Part shown: piece by piece, positions 1 through 10,095 of the stretch
Layout: each line of letters begins with the position of its first letter
How positions within the stretch are numbered: the stretch's first letter is position 1
Assembly (NCBI GenBank): GCA_025677825.1
Contig: JAIXMO010000011.1
Location: forward strand, 593,001-657,000
DNA: 64,000 bases
Direction: 5' to 3'
Source: Helicostylum pulchrum
Lineage: Eukaryota; Mucoromycota; Mucoromycetes; Mucorales; Mucoraceae
Notes under the pieces: generated by a model
What the model was told of the DNA's origin: nothing
Databases searched by the model: none
The model's input: only the letters and a program-made list of their open reading frames with translations
Program-made: the position numbers and the translations under genes

Positions 1-59
1 TAAACGTGTTGATACCTTAGTTGCTTATGCATATTATTATATATATATATATATTTTAC

Positions 60-1304
60 CTCTCCGCCCTTATAACGGTAGTTGAACTTGTCATCGTCAC
101 GGTTAGCGTAATCTTCGGGGTATTTTTCCTGCACACACAGAAAAGTAATGAATAAAACAGTACAGCACAAAAAAAAGATAACATGTATTTTTTTACCTCA
201 ATTTCTTCATATGTCATACCATCACACATTCCAGCATCCAATTCATCTAATGCTTTTCTACTCATTTTTGGATATTGTAATAAGCCACTAGTCTGTATCG
301 TTCTCTTCATTGTTGAAGTCCAGACGATTAATTCTTTGTCACCCAAATTCTGTTTAATTAAATCAGGCAATTTGTCGGCATACAACACACCTCTAGGGGA
401 TAATGCTGAGTCACCACCAATCTTGCCTTGAAGATTGAACATGGACTCACCGTGTCTACTCATATAAATCTTTCTTGGTGCCGTATGTAAATTCATCAGA
501 TAATAAACAATACGAGACTCCAAGTACCCACGAATCATATTAATAATAACTTGACTTCCAACATTGATCAGTTTGATATACGTATAGTTTTGTTCGGTTA
601 CAGTTTCATACTGGTCTTTATAGTGATCAATTCTTGCCTTAAAGTCAGAAACAGCTTCCTCTGGGTCAATATTTGCATAATCGGGGGAGGATAACTTGAC
701 CTCTCTAATGTTGTCCAAAATAATAGATTCATCTTGACAAATAGACTCAATAAAGAATACTTGAACATGTTCCTTGGTCAACTTTTCGTGTAACCACTGT
801 CTTCTTTGTTTTGTACTGTTTGTTGCATCGTAAATTGCAACAATACCTTGATCTTCATTAAACCAGCGAATCATATCTTCTAACGCTGCACTAGCGGATT
901 CCTTTCTTTGTTTAATACCAATAGGGTTACTTGGATCAAAAAACGAATGTTCTTGTTGTGCTCCGTATAATTTGCGGCGATAATTACCAACATTGAATAC
1001 TTTGGTATTAATACCTAACCAAGTAAGATATCTACACACTAAACTTGCATTAGTACAAAGTAATAATTCATCTCTTTTTTGTGTGTGTATATGTATGTAC
1101 CTTTTTGAGAGATATAAGTTTTGCCTCTAGCAGGCAACCCAACCATCTATTCGTTTATATGAGTTAGTCACAGAGCGAAAACGCTACACAAAAAAAGGAG
1201 GGAAAAACTTACAACACAGGCAATGCGAAGATCTATATACAATAAGAGATTAGAACAAAAAAAGTATATAAAACAACTGGCTCAAACTTACTTGAAGTAG
1301 TCAT
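60..1304 (-). CDS. 6-phosphofructo-2-kinase/fructose-2,6-bisphosphatase, 3' end beyond the window
   Basis: Bifunctional cytosolic enzyme that makes and destroys fructose 2,6-bisphosphate, the signal that favours glycolysis over gluconeogenesis. Five coding exons read at 1304-1292, 1232-1213, 1146-1101, 1038-197 and 128-60, all joined by GT-AG introns. The frame leaves the window through a donor at 59-58, so the end of the phosphatase domain is missing. The 330 visible residues show the kinase P-loop GLPARGKT (residues 14-21) and the phosphatase signature RHGES (histidine near 222), followed by LDELDAGMCDGMTYEEIEE. The first two exons (13 and 20 nt) are tiny and were placed because they restore RIACVMVGLPARGKTY in frame. 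This start leaves only 13 residues before the P-loop, so the long N-terminal regulatory region of yeast Pfk26 is absent unless an exon lies further upstream. A GA-rich tract precedes the start. Confidence 0.9.
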
Positions 1305-2241
1305 AATATAAAAAAAAAGTATATATATATAATGTGTTAAAGAGAGAAGAGAGAGAAGAGAGAAAGAGAGAGTGTGTATTATATATATTTAGAAACCAAG
1401 GAAGCTTATTATGAGCTGACTATTAATAACCAAATACCTTCAAAATCCATCAACAGTCTTTTTTACAAATACCCAATCAAATCAAACATATCAAGTTACA
1501 CGTATGCCTTTTTATTTATTTATTCATGTGTCTAAACAATGGCCATAATCTTTTTTATCAAATTGCCGTAAAACTAATTATTACACTTTGAAAAAAGTTA
1601 TTATACAAACCCTTTGCCCAGCAATGTTTTCAATATCGTTGAATCTGTTTTTTTTTTTTGGTGCGGGGTAATGTTACACGCAGAATTTATCGGAAATACT
1701 CGTGAAAACCAAAATAAATTCATCATACCACTCAAATGGATCCATGTGATATACCGTACTGTAAAAAAAATGTGTCCAGGCCTCTTTTTTACAGTGTAGT
1801 AGTCGTGGGAACTTGACTGGTTTGGGATTGAACTACCGATAACGTACATATAAGAGAGGGGGAAAGACGCTTGGATACCCGGTAAATAAGTCGTCTCATA
1901 CTCAATTGATAGATAAAGCTTTACTAGAAAACGATAACGCCCCCCTTAACCTGGGCTACTGTATCATGGTTATTTTTTTTTTGCCTGGTCATTTTTACTT
2001 AAATGATTTAGGCGAATATATAAAAAAAATGGTTTGACAGGATTTCAGTGAGGGTGCATTAACGTTACACATTTCTATTGCCTTCAAAAAAAAATTAAAG
2101 TTTCTTCTTTTTCCGTGGTTTTGATTCTAACTATTAAAAAATATAAAAATGAACGCAGTTTTTTTTTTTTTTTTTTTATTTAAAAAGTAATAACGAAAAA
2201 AGAAAGGGGTTATAATATAAAATGTAAAAAAAAAAAAAAAT
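1305..2241. other. intergenic, no gene seen
   Basis: This A/T-rich spacer lies between the start of the PFKFB gene and the stop of the PPR gene. It holds a GA-rich microsatellite at 1341-1372 and an imperfect inverted repeat (ACTGTAAAAAA at 1758-1768 with its complement at 1785-1795). Open frames in it, such as 1601-1849 on the minus strand, are low-complexity and show no protein-like character. Confidence 0.6.
1341..1372. repeat. GA-rich microsatellite in PFKFB promoter/5' UTR
   Basis: Thirty-two bases consist almost only of G and A in runs of GAGA. They begin 37 bp upstream of the PFKFB start codon (on the minus strand this reads as a CT tract). Such pyrimidine tracts are common just upstream of start codons in this window; the function is inferred only from position. 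Confidence 0.7.
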
Positions 2242-5200
2242 CTAATTGGGAGTATGAATCAATTGGTTAACACCATCAACGACCTTTGGTGGAAAATCAC
2301 GAGCACGCATTTGTTCAACAACCATGCTTGCTTTATCCTTTTGACCGTTTTCGACATAAGCCTTTGTCATTGCTTCATAGGTACTTGGTTCTCTAACCAA
2401 CGCCGTCTCTTCCATCTTCTTAAACACCTTTTCAGCCTTTTCTAATTCTCCTTGTGTACCATACCCAGTAATGAACAAGTTTTCAATATAAGGTGAAGAC
2501 TTTGTACCTTGTGTAATCATTTCCTGATAAAGTTTTTCGGCATTCTGCATATCATTATTATCAATATAAGTGTTCAACATAGCTTGATACACTGTTTCAT
2601 CTGCTTTAATACCGGACTTCTTCATCTCCTTGTAAACTGCTAAAGCAGATTGCACATCGCGATGAAGACACCCATAAGAGCGAATCAAAGTAGCATAGTG
2701 TGTAGCATTAGGGCGAAGTCCATGACGTTTACTCATTTCAGTTAATAACCTGTGTGCTGTCAACATATCATAAGCAGGAATATTAGCATAAGCTTCCATG
2801 AGTAATTTATAAGTATGTTGAGAGGGCTTCAAATTAAACTGTTTGGAGAGGTTATAATATTCAAGTGCCTTTTCACGGTTGGGTCTTTGTTGAACGTAGA
2901 ATTGAATCATGCTGTTGTAAGCTCCAATACGAGGTTGGTATTTAGGCAAGTTGATCATTTCTTGGAAATAACGGGCTGCACGACTTTCGGAACTACAACG
3001 GATACACGCAGAGATAACAGACGCGTAGGTAATAGAGTTGGGTGTCACACCCACTTGCTTCATTTCATCAAACAAATGCAAGACAGGTTCGATCTTGCGA
3101 CACTTTGCCAGTTTCGAAATAATAACGTTGTACAAGTAAACTGTAGGACGCACATTATGTTTCTTCACTTCTTCATAAATAGCAAGCGCATCAGTAGACT
3201 CGTCAGTAGTAGAATTAGATGTACAGGATAAAAGAGATCCATAAGCATCTCCATCAGGGTATAAATCAAGTTTACGAAGTTTATCATAGTACATCTTTGC
3301 TGAATTCAAATCACCGTTACGAGCATGAGCAACCAACATCGAGTTGAAGATAATATTGTTACCACGCATCTTACGGTGCCCATTTAAAAGTTCCATCGAC
3401 TCACTAATCGTCTTGTAAATATCTTCGGCGGTCTCCAAACGCCCAGCCTTGGTACACGCTTGAATCATTTCACGAACTGCCTCAGGAGTAGGTACCTTAC
3501 CTTGCTTCACAATCTTATTATCCAAAATTTCAATAGCGTCCTCAAATTTACCGTTAAGACAAGCTTCCACAGCAGCACCAGAAAGTAAATCAGATTCAAC
3601 ATCCATCACAGTTTCAACCACAGGTTCCTTTTCAAACTTTTCACCACCAACTTTAGATTCAGCAGCTTGTTCGTTCTTTACAGCGATATTTGTTGTATTG
3701 ATTTGATCTTGAATCACAGCCATATAAGGAGCCAATGCTTCTTTCCAACGAGCCTCATACTCAGTTGCTTTATACTTCTTCATACGGGCCAAAACACGAA
3801 CATAGAGACTGGCAGAAGGAGAGATATTTAAGCTGTTCATATCATGCAAAAGTTCAAGCGCAACCTTACAGAACGTATCTGGCAAACTTTCTCTGCGGAA
3901 CGCAGCTTCATACAACGTCACAAACGTACGATCCGACATGGCGCTAGATACCTTTTGCCACTGATCAGGGTTCGCTTTAGCTTCCTCGTACATTTTCAAG
4001 ACGGCGTCCGAGACAGCAGCAGTAGGACGTACAGCATACGTGTTCATCATTTGAAGAATCGATAAAGCGGAAGTGAGATTCTTACACTTGACTGTCAAGT
4101 CCAACGCCAAGCTGGAGACAGGCGACTTTTGATCCAGATAATTGTTTCTGACATGAATTTCAACTACGGACTTGAGCGCGGTCACTGCATCATCGATTCG
4201 GTTCTCATCCACATACGACATGACGACCTTTTGACACAAGTTGGCGTTCAATTCTAAACCACGGGAAGCCATATCCTGAACAACCTTGAAGGCTTCATCG
4301 GGACGGTGGTTCTTGGTACAGGCGTAAGCGTAATCAGCTAAATGACCGTACTGCTTGCTTAAATCGTGGTTCAATAAGTTTCGATAGATCTCAGAGGCCT
4401 TATCGAGATTCAAGTTGTTACAGTAGGCAGACAAGATGATACCGTAGGTGTTGGCATCGGGCTTGGGTAAAGATGCATCGGATTCCAGCTTGCTAAGAAC
4501 AGTTTCAGCAGTTTCCAATTGCCCATCATGACACGCTCTACGCACAATCTTATTATACGGTAAAATCGAAATATCCACTTGATCCTTGACCATCATGTTC
4601 TCTACAATATCCAAGGCGCCGGGGAGATCGCCCGCACTGACATGAGCATACACAAGCGCATTGTACACATACGCAGGATCGTGTTCAGGAAGAGCATTCT
4701 TCATCAACTTGTACTCTCTGAAACACTCCCGCACAGCGCCCAGATCACCAGCCGCGCCAAACAGGGACATGAGAGTAGCAAACGTGGCTCCGTTAGGATT
4801 AGCATTACGAGCACTTTCCAGATGCTCATAGATAAATAACCCGTCCTCTGTATTACCCTTGAACGACAACCCACGCAGCAACTTGTTGTAAAGTTCAATA
4901 TCGAAATCCTGAGTACGTTGTTCTTTGACGGCCTTCGAGAACAAGGCTAAAGCCTTTTCAATGTTGTTTTCGTTTTCTAAATCACCCAAGTTCGGTACAG
5001 CAGTACCGGTACGTGCAATACGACGTCTAAGCATATTGACGGTCTTTTGAACCTCGGTGTCTCGGTTACAGAGAGTTCGAATTAAGAGAGCGTACGTGTG
5101 AGAGGAAGGGCTGACACCAGAAGAAACCATGTCTTGGTAAGCGTTTAATAAAGGAGTAATGGGTTGATTGATCTTGCGAATTCGGCCGTATGCTGCAATG

Positions 5201-5658
5201 ACAGCTTCGTACGTCTGCGTGGATAATGCAGGTGGTGTATTACCAGCAGCAGATTTACCTTGAATAAACGCATCAATGACAGCTCTGGAATTCTTGTTCT
5301 TTGCTGCTTCTAAAATACGAATGTCGATTTGTGCAGGTTCAAGTTTGGTGGATTCGATCGATTTAAACTTGGGAGATTTCTTCAAGGTGCTTGATCCGAC
5401 AGTGGTCCAGCTGTGTTGAGCAGGGAAATGAGCAAGAGGTGAAGGAGTACTGGTGTCGCTTTGATCTTGTTGGTTAATGGGCTTTTGACTGAATTGTGTC
5501 GAGCGGGTGGTGGTGTATGAAAGTTTCCCGGCAGATACTTGACGGGCTGGTAAGTTGGCAAGAAAGGCGGTCGATTTAGGTGCTGTCAGTTGTTTGGTTA
5601 AAACACCTTGTCTTGCGACTGTGTTAAGAATAGTCGATGTTCCTTTAACACCGTACAT
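2242..5658 (-). CDS. large mitochondrial pentatricopeptide repeat (PPR) protein
   Basis: An intronless 1138-residue protein made largely of about 35-residue helical repeats of the PPR type. Repeats are seen from about residue 165 to near the end, with typical cores such as TYGIILSAYCNN, TYASVISACIRC and VYQAMLNTYIDNN. PPR proteins bind organellar RNA and control its stability, processing or translation. The first 60 residues are rich in Arg, Lys, Ser and Thr and nearly free of acidic residues, as expected of a mitochondrial presequence. Size and architecture resemble the fungal CYA-5/Pet309 class that acts on mitochondrial mRNAs, but the RNA target cannot be read from sequence. The start at 5658 is the first ATG of the frame and begins the presequence. 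A CRE-like site lies about 130 bp upstream. No neighbour suggests a shared role. Confidence 0.88.
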   Translation of the reverse strand: MYGVKGTSTILNTVARQGVLTKQLTAPKSTAFLANLPARQVSAGKLSYTTTRSTQFSQKPINQQDQSDTSTPSPLAHFPAQHSWTTVGSSTLKKSPKFKSIESTKLEPAQIDIRILEAAKNKNSRAVIDAFIQGKSAAGNTPPALSTQTYEAVIAAYGRIRKINQPITPLLNAYQDMVSSGVSPSSHTYALLIRTLCNRDTEVQKTVNMLRRRIARTGTAVPNLGDLENENNIEKALALFSKAVKEQRTQDFDIELYNKLLRGLSFKGNTEDGLFIYEHLESARNANPNGATFATLMSLFGAAGDLGAVRECFREYKLMKNALPEHDPAYVYNALVYAHVSAGDLPGALDIVENMMVKDQVDISILPYNKIVRRACHDGQLETAETVLSKLESDASLPKPDANTYGIILSAYCNNLNLDKASEIYRNLLNHDLSKQYGHLADYAYACTKNHRPDEAFKVVQDMASRGLELNANLCQKVVMSYVDENRIDDAVTALKSVVEIHVRNNYLDQKSPVSSLALDLTVKCKNLTSALSILQMMNTYAVRPTAAVSDAVLKMYEEAKANPDQWQKVSSAMSDRTFVTLYEAAFRRESLPDTFCKVALELLHDMNSLNISPSASLYVRVLARMKKYKATEYEARWKEALAPYMAVIQDQINTTNIAVKNEQAAESKVGGEKFEKEPVVETVMDVESDLLSGAAVEACLNGKFEDAIEILDNKIVKQGKVPTPEAVREMIQACTKAGRLETAEDIYKTISESMELLNGHRKMRGNNIIFNSMLVAHARNGDLNSAKMYYDKLRKLDLYPDGDAYGSLLSCTSNSTTDESTDALAIYEEVKKHNVRPTVYLYNVIISKLAKCRKIEPVLHLFDEMKQVGVTPNSITYASVISACIRCSSESRAARYFQEMINLPKYQPRIGAYNSMIQFYVQQRPNREKALEYYNLSKQFNLKPSQHTYKLLMEAYANIPAYDMLTAHRLLTEMSKRHGLRPNATHYATLIRSYGCLHRDVQSALAVYKEMKKSGIKADETVYQAMLNTYIDNNDMQNAEKLYQEMITQGTKSSPYIENLFITGYGTQGELEKAEKVFKKMEETALVREPSTYEAMTKAYVENGQKDKASMVVEQMRARDFPPKVVDGVNQLIHTPN

Positions 5659-5785
5659 TATATATAATGTGTATGTGTATTAAAAAGAAAAAAAAAAAGT
5701 ATATGTATAAAAAAGAAACAGAGAAAGGGGAAAGAAAAATTTGATACTTAGGAACTTTTTTTTTTTTTTTTTTTTGAGTCAAAAA

Positions 5786-5800
5786 CTCGGGTGACGTGAG
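5786..5800. promoter_or_regulatory. CRE-like site upstream of the PPR gene
   Basis: CTCGGGTGACGTGAG contains the ATF/CREB half-palindrome TGACGTGA. It lies 128 bp upstream of the PPR start codon, beyond a long T tract. A near copy, CTCGGATGACGTCGAG, is found at 18126-18141 upstream of another gene. Which bZIP factor binds is not known. Confidence 0.45.
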
Positions 5801-7042
5801 TTGAAAATAATTCGTTTAGTGAATTTTTATTGGGTCACTATTTTACAACATATTATGGCCTGAATAAAATTTACAACTGTTTCATGTTGCTTTATGCTTG
5901 ATTTATCCATTTACATTCATTAAAACACATGTATCTTCCCCAACTGAAAAGAAAAACCACCCCCAATCTCTCTCCCCAAGTTTTTTGTTGTTGTCAAAGT
6001 TATATAACTTTAATTCAAGGGGAGACCCCCCTGCTCTTCCTATTGGATGTAAGAACTGAGTATATTCTGGAAAGTGCTTTTTTGACGTTTTCATTTCCCC
6101 CTTTCTTTCTCCCGAGTTCCTCGTATTTCACTCTAATCTTATAGGCTGCTATTTCACTCTATTCATTTTTATGAGTCAATATGCAATCCACTTTTCCTAA
6201 ATCTGGTTAATTCTTTCTTATCTCAAAGTAACACCATTCATATCCCAAATACGGGCAGATCTTATTGTTCAACACGTAACCCTTTTTTACCATTTATGAA
6301 CAATTCTAAGGGTGTAAAATTCATTTGCACCTTTTAAAAAAACCCCCCCTCCCTTTTATTATATAATATTTTCATATCATTGCTTCCCGATCATTCACCA
6401 TTATTTTTAGTTGCACAAATCCTTCCCCCCTGTTACACACCGTCTTTAATTTCCTCTTGTTACACTATTTTGGTGAGCTATGTTCATTGAAGAGCTATCC
6501 TCTTTGAAGAGGATAGTTGTTTTAAACTTTATTTCTCTTTTTCTCTAAAAAAAAAATACCTTTTGTAATAATCCTATAAACATATAAGTACCTCCAACTA
6601 AAATCATATTTTAATAAAAATCAATTCATATTTCGTCAACAACTTAATCTTATACTTCTCTTTACTTATAAAAGACCTTTAAATTAGCTATTTTATTCTA
6701 TCTTTTCCTTATACTTTATTTTGTTCCTGAATTCCCTTGGATCTTATTTTCCATTGTACTTTTTACCAAAACTCTTTATTTATTTTATTTTCCTAAGTCG
6801 TTCTACTTATAAAACAGGAACTGGTGCTCACTTAAACTTACTATTACCTTTTATTTTTTATTTTACTTTTCTACCCCATACCAAATTCTAACACCCCTCC
6901 CCCCAACAAAAAGTTTCTTTATTAAGATTTACCTTTAAAGTACATTTTGTTTAATGTGTTTTCTCGTAATCAGATAACTGTAAAACCTTACTGAAATGAT
7001 TGTGAAACATAGCACCAGTGTCTACATACACTTCTTCTAAGC
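5801..7042. other. long intergenic stretch with pyrimidine-skewed top strand, no gene seen
   Basis: No open frame of protein-like composition is visible. From about 5900 to 6940 the top strand is clearly enriched in C and T, with many CCCC and TTTT runs, unlike neighbouring spacers. It includes a perfect 10-bp inverted repeat at 6495-6516. It could be a long untranslated or non-coding transcript, but nothing proves that. Confidence 0.5.
6495..6516. repeat. perfect short inverted repeat (hairpin)
   Basis: CTATCCTCTT is followed after two bases by its exact complement AAGAGGATAG. As RNA it would fold into a 9-bp stem with a 4-nt loop. It stands alone in the spacer, so no function is assigned. 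Confidence 0.6.
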
Positions 7043-7056
7043 AAAAAATATAAAAA
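7043..7056 (-). terminator. RNA polymerase III T-run terminator of tRNA-Arg
   Basis: On the minus strand a T5 run (7056-7052) and a T6 run (7048-7043) follow the tRNA 3' end within 8-21 nt. Runs of four or more T on the coding strand stop RNA polymerase III. Confidence 0.7.
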
Positions 7057-7063
7057 GAAGATG

Positions 7064-7136
7064 TGAGGCTACCAGGGGTCGAACCTGGAATCTCCTGATT
7101 CGTAGTCAGACGCCTTATCCATTGGGCCATAGCCCC
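7064..7136 (-). tRNA. tRNA-Arg (anticodon ACG)
   Basis: Read on the minus strand, 73 nt fold as a complete cloverleaf. The acceptor stem is GGGGCTA/TAGCCTC with one G-U pair, the D arm GCC/GGC encloses CAATGGATAA, and the anticodon stem-loop TCTGA-CTACGAA-TCAGG gives anticodon ACG. The T arm is CCAGG-TTCGAAC-CCTGG. There is no intron and no encoded CCA. The internal A box (TGGCCCAATGG) and B box (GGTTCGAACCC) promoters are intact. The ACG anticodon (inosine-modified) reads CGU, CGC and CGA. The overall sequence closely follows other fungal tRNA-Arg(ACG) genes. Confidence 0.95.
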
Positions 7137-7882
7137 TCACATGATATCTAAAATCAACATTATTTATATAATCAAATTTTTTAAGTAATCACGTAATAAT
7201 CACGTGTATATCACGCTTTTTAATAACTTCGTACACTACATTAAATGACGGGTAAACTGGATACACTTGCCAAAGTACATGTAACCTTCTCTGACACTTA
7301 TTGTTTTACCAAGAACTTTCGTCCTCTTTTTTTTGAGTTAAAAGAAATAACTAGGCTATACTGACGCGAATAAAATCGAATGATATAACTTTGTTGATCA
7401 AATGAAGCATATCAATTAAAATACATGTATAATATCCCCATCGAATTTTAGTTCATTTGCTCTAAAACCATAATAGCGAGTGATTTGATCAAGACTATCT
7501 ACATAATAAATGTCCGTGTGTAAATTTAGACTTATTACCTACTTTATAAAGTCAAACTAAATTTAGTGTAGTAAGTATTTAATGTATCTCTTTAAGCAGG
7601 TTAGTACGTGAGAGTTCTCTTTTTTTTATTGTTGTTGTTTGAAAATAATGAAAGCGTAAATTTGGGTACACAAAAAGAAGAGAGACAAAGAAATAATTGA
7701 TTTATTTGTTCTAGCTTCCCCTCCTTTTTTTTTTACTCATGCATAATAGTGATATAACTTTGATTATTTCCCGTTTTCTGTTGTTACTTGTTTTTTTTTT
7801 CCAGCCGCCATATATAATGATTGAATATTAAGCCGTGTAATTATTTCTCTTTTCTTTCTTACTCTCTTTGACAAAAGAAAAA
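7137..7882. other. intergenic, no gene seen
   Basis: A/T-rich spacer between the tRNA (5' side) and the start of the GT31 gene. The only visible structure is the ATCACG triplet at 7188-7215 and several T tracts near 7730-7800. Confidence 0.55.
7188..7215. promoter_or_regulatory. three spaced ATCACG motifs including an E-box
   Basis: ATCACGT (7188), ATCACGTG (7199) and ATCACG (7210) recur every 11 bp, about one helical turn. The middle copy contains the palindromic E-box CACGTG. They lie 50-80 bp upstream of the tRNA-Arg 5' end and could serve either flank. Regulatory meaning is inferred only from the spacing. Confidence 0.3.
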
Positions 7883-8716
7883 ATGGATATTCAACAGAAA
7901 ATATTAAATTCGTTAAAATGTGTCTTTACACTGGTAACAATATACACAATGATATACGTCTATAAATGTAACGCACCTAACCTCGGTCAACCACTACAAT
8001 ACAATTGCTCTTCCAACAGTATTTCATCAATCCATCCAATCAACCAAACCAAAGTACTCATCGGTATATTTTCCACCACAGAAAAGTTTATGCGTCGAAA
8101 AATGATTCGAGAAACATACCTTCAACATAAACCAAGCAATTTAGACTACAAGTTTATTATTGCCGCTCCTGCACCTAACGAAATATTACTGAATGAAATG
8201 GGTTTATATAATGATATTATGGTCTTGGATATGCCGCAAGAAAATATGAATAAAGGTAAAACGTTCGAGTTCTTTCGGTCCGTAGCAGAGAGGCAAGAGT
8301 ATCGAGATTTGGATTTTGTGCTGAAGGCGGATGATGATGCGTATTTGCGTTTGGATAGGATAAAGTACGATTTGGCACATACGGTTAGAAATATGACTTA
8401 TTGGGGTTATTTGGTCGGTAATACGTTTATGGCGGGTCAATGTTACGGATTATCCATGGATTTAGTGAGATGGGTGGCAAATTCAAGTATTTCAAAAAAG
8501 TATAAATTCGGCCATGAAGACTCTCAGCTACAAAAGTGGTTCCAGTGGTCCAATATCAACCATCAAGTAAAATACGAAGTGAGAAACTGTAGGATACATG
8601 ATCATGTTAATTCTAGGTCAGTGTACGCAAGAGAAATAGATACCAATAGCTCCATGGTTGTTCATGGCTTGAAAAAAGATCATTTTTTCATGACAGTTCA
8701 TTATGCTTTAACCTGA
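7883..8716 (+). CDS. GT31-type (beta-1,3-galactosyltransferase-like) glycosyltransferase, small form
   Basis: A single-exon 277-residue protein with a type II Golgi layout: a short cytosolic N-terminus, one hydrophobic anchor at about residues 12-27, then a luminal catalytic domain. Family marks of Galactosyl_T (CAZy GT31) are visible: RRKMIRETY near the domain start, the metal-binding DxD motif in LKADDDAYLR (about residue 150-160), and the acidic GHEDSQL motif near 215 that replaces the usual EDV. These enzymes transfer a sugar from a nucleotide sugar to glycoprotein or glycolipid acceptors; donor and acceptor cannot be told here. The ATG at 7883 is the first in frame; the frame extends upstream only through non-ATG codons. 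A second, much larger GT31 gene lies at 60564-62352. Confidence 0.8.
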   Translation: MDIQQKILNSLKCVFTLVTIYTMIYVYKCNAPNLGQPLQYNCSSNSISSIHPINQTKVLIGIFSTTEKFMRRKMIRETYLQHKPSNLDYKFIIAAPAPNEILLNEMGLYNDIMVLDMPQENMNKGKTFEFFRSVAERQEYRDLDFVLKADDDAYLRLDRIKYDLAHTVRNMTYWGYLVGNTFMAGQCYGLSMDLVRWVANSSISKKYKFGHEDSQLQKWFQWSNINHQVKYEVRNCRIHDHVNSRSVYAREIDTNSSMVVHGLKKDHFFMTVHYALT

Positions 8717-9159
8717 TAATAAAACCTTTTTTAAATTCGTGTAATCATATACATGTAACTGTCAGGAAATAAAAAAAAAAAAAAAAAAGTTTACGTCATC
8801 CAAGCACGACCAATAGTATTATCAAGATCGACTTTTGAAGTAACTGTGAAAAATTATCAACATTTGAATCCTTCTCTTTCGCCCACCTTTTATTTGAAGT
8901 ACGTAAAGAATTATCGAGCATGTTTTCTATTCAATTTTCTTTCTTTCTTTATGCTTCGCTAGGAAGAAAAAGTTAAAGAAAAGTTACCTAGTGAAGCTTT
9001 TAGAAGAAAACTGAATGAATTTGAATTTACAACATTAAAAAAAATTTTTTTTTTTACATGTTTTTTTGCTATAATACGAGTTTCATGAAAAAATACTAAC
9101 GAAAAATTTTCTTCCCTCTTTTTTTTTTATTACTCTTTTTTTATTAATTGTTAACAGAA
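8717..9159. other. spacer and eL21 promoter, no gene seen
   Basis: Between the GT31 stop and the eL21 start. It holds an A tract after the GT31 gene, a TTACGTCATCC element (8791-8801, a CRE-like ACGTCA) and long T tracts immediately before the eL21 start, as in other highly expressed genes of this window. Confidence 0.5.
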
Positions 9160-9843
9160 ATGCCTCACTCATTTGGTCGTAAGTATTGTTGGAAAAAGGG
9201 GAAAAAAAGAGAAAGCGTAAAAAAAGTTGACAAAAAGTTATATAGTTCGTGCTCGTACCCGTCACATGTTCTCTCGTAAGTTCAGAGAGCATGGTTCTAT
9301 CCCTCTCAGCACTTACTTGAAGACCTACAAGGTTGGAGATATCGTTGATATCAAGGCTAATGCTGCCGTCCAAAAGGGTATGCCTCACAAGTTCTATCAC
9401 GGGTAAGTTTATAGTGTTTTTTGGTTTTTTTTTAATGATTTTGTAACTGATTTTTTGTCTTCTTAGTCGTACTGGTGTTATTTATAACGTTACCAAGTCT
9501 GCTGTTGGTGTTCTCGTTCACAAGAACGTCGGTAACCGTTATTTGGAAAAGCGTGTCAATGTTCGTATTGAACATATCAAGCACTCCAAGTGTCGTCAAG
9601 AGTTTTTGGATCGTGTTGTAACCAACGCTCAAAAGAAGAAGGAAGCTAAGGCTGCCGGTGGTAAGTTTTATTTTGTTTTATCAAGTACATGATTTAACGT
9701 CTTTAACTCAATTCTTTTATTTGTATGTAGTCTCTTTCAACCTCAAGAGAATCCCTGCTCAACCTCGTGAAGCTCGTCATATCTCCACCAAGTTCAATGT
9801 TCCTCAAACCATTGCTCCTATCGCTTATGAAACTCTTTTGTAA
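9160..9843 (+). CDS. RPL21: 60S ribosomal protein eL21 (L21)
   Basis: Structural protein of the large cytosolic ribosomal subunit. Four exons: 9160-9178, 9246-9402, 9467-9660 and 9731-9843, all GT-AG. The spliced product is about 160 residues and follows eL21 from end to end: [19 protein letters not shown], then [52 protein letters not shown] and a C-terminus close to [15 protein letters not shown]. The first exon codes for only six residues plus one base, which is typical for ribosomal protein genes. The codons are biased to a small set (CGT, AAG, GTT, GTC), unlike most neighbours, in line with very high expression. Strong T tracts precede the start. Confidence 0.96.
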
Positions 9844-10095
9844 ACAAAAAAAAAAAGTTATAACGCATTGTTTGTAATCATATAAAATAAATTTAAAATA
9901 TCATTGTAACTCTTTCCTTCTTTTTTCGCTAAGCCTCCCAGTACCTTTTTTTTTTTTTTAACAAAGTTGTGACTTTGTGATTTTTTTTTTCGGCTTTGAA
10001 AATGAATAGACTCTAAATAGGGCAGCTTTTCTAGGGACCCCCTTTCTTTTACATATCCTTTTTTTTCTTTTTTTTTACCTTACCTTTAGCAAAGC

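Noticed and set aside
2815..3231. 138-codon plus-strand frame inside the PPR gene
   Set aside because: It is antisense to a clearly coding region and shows no domain.
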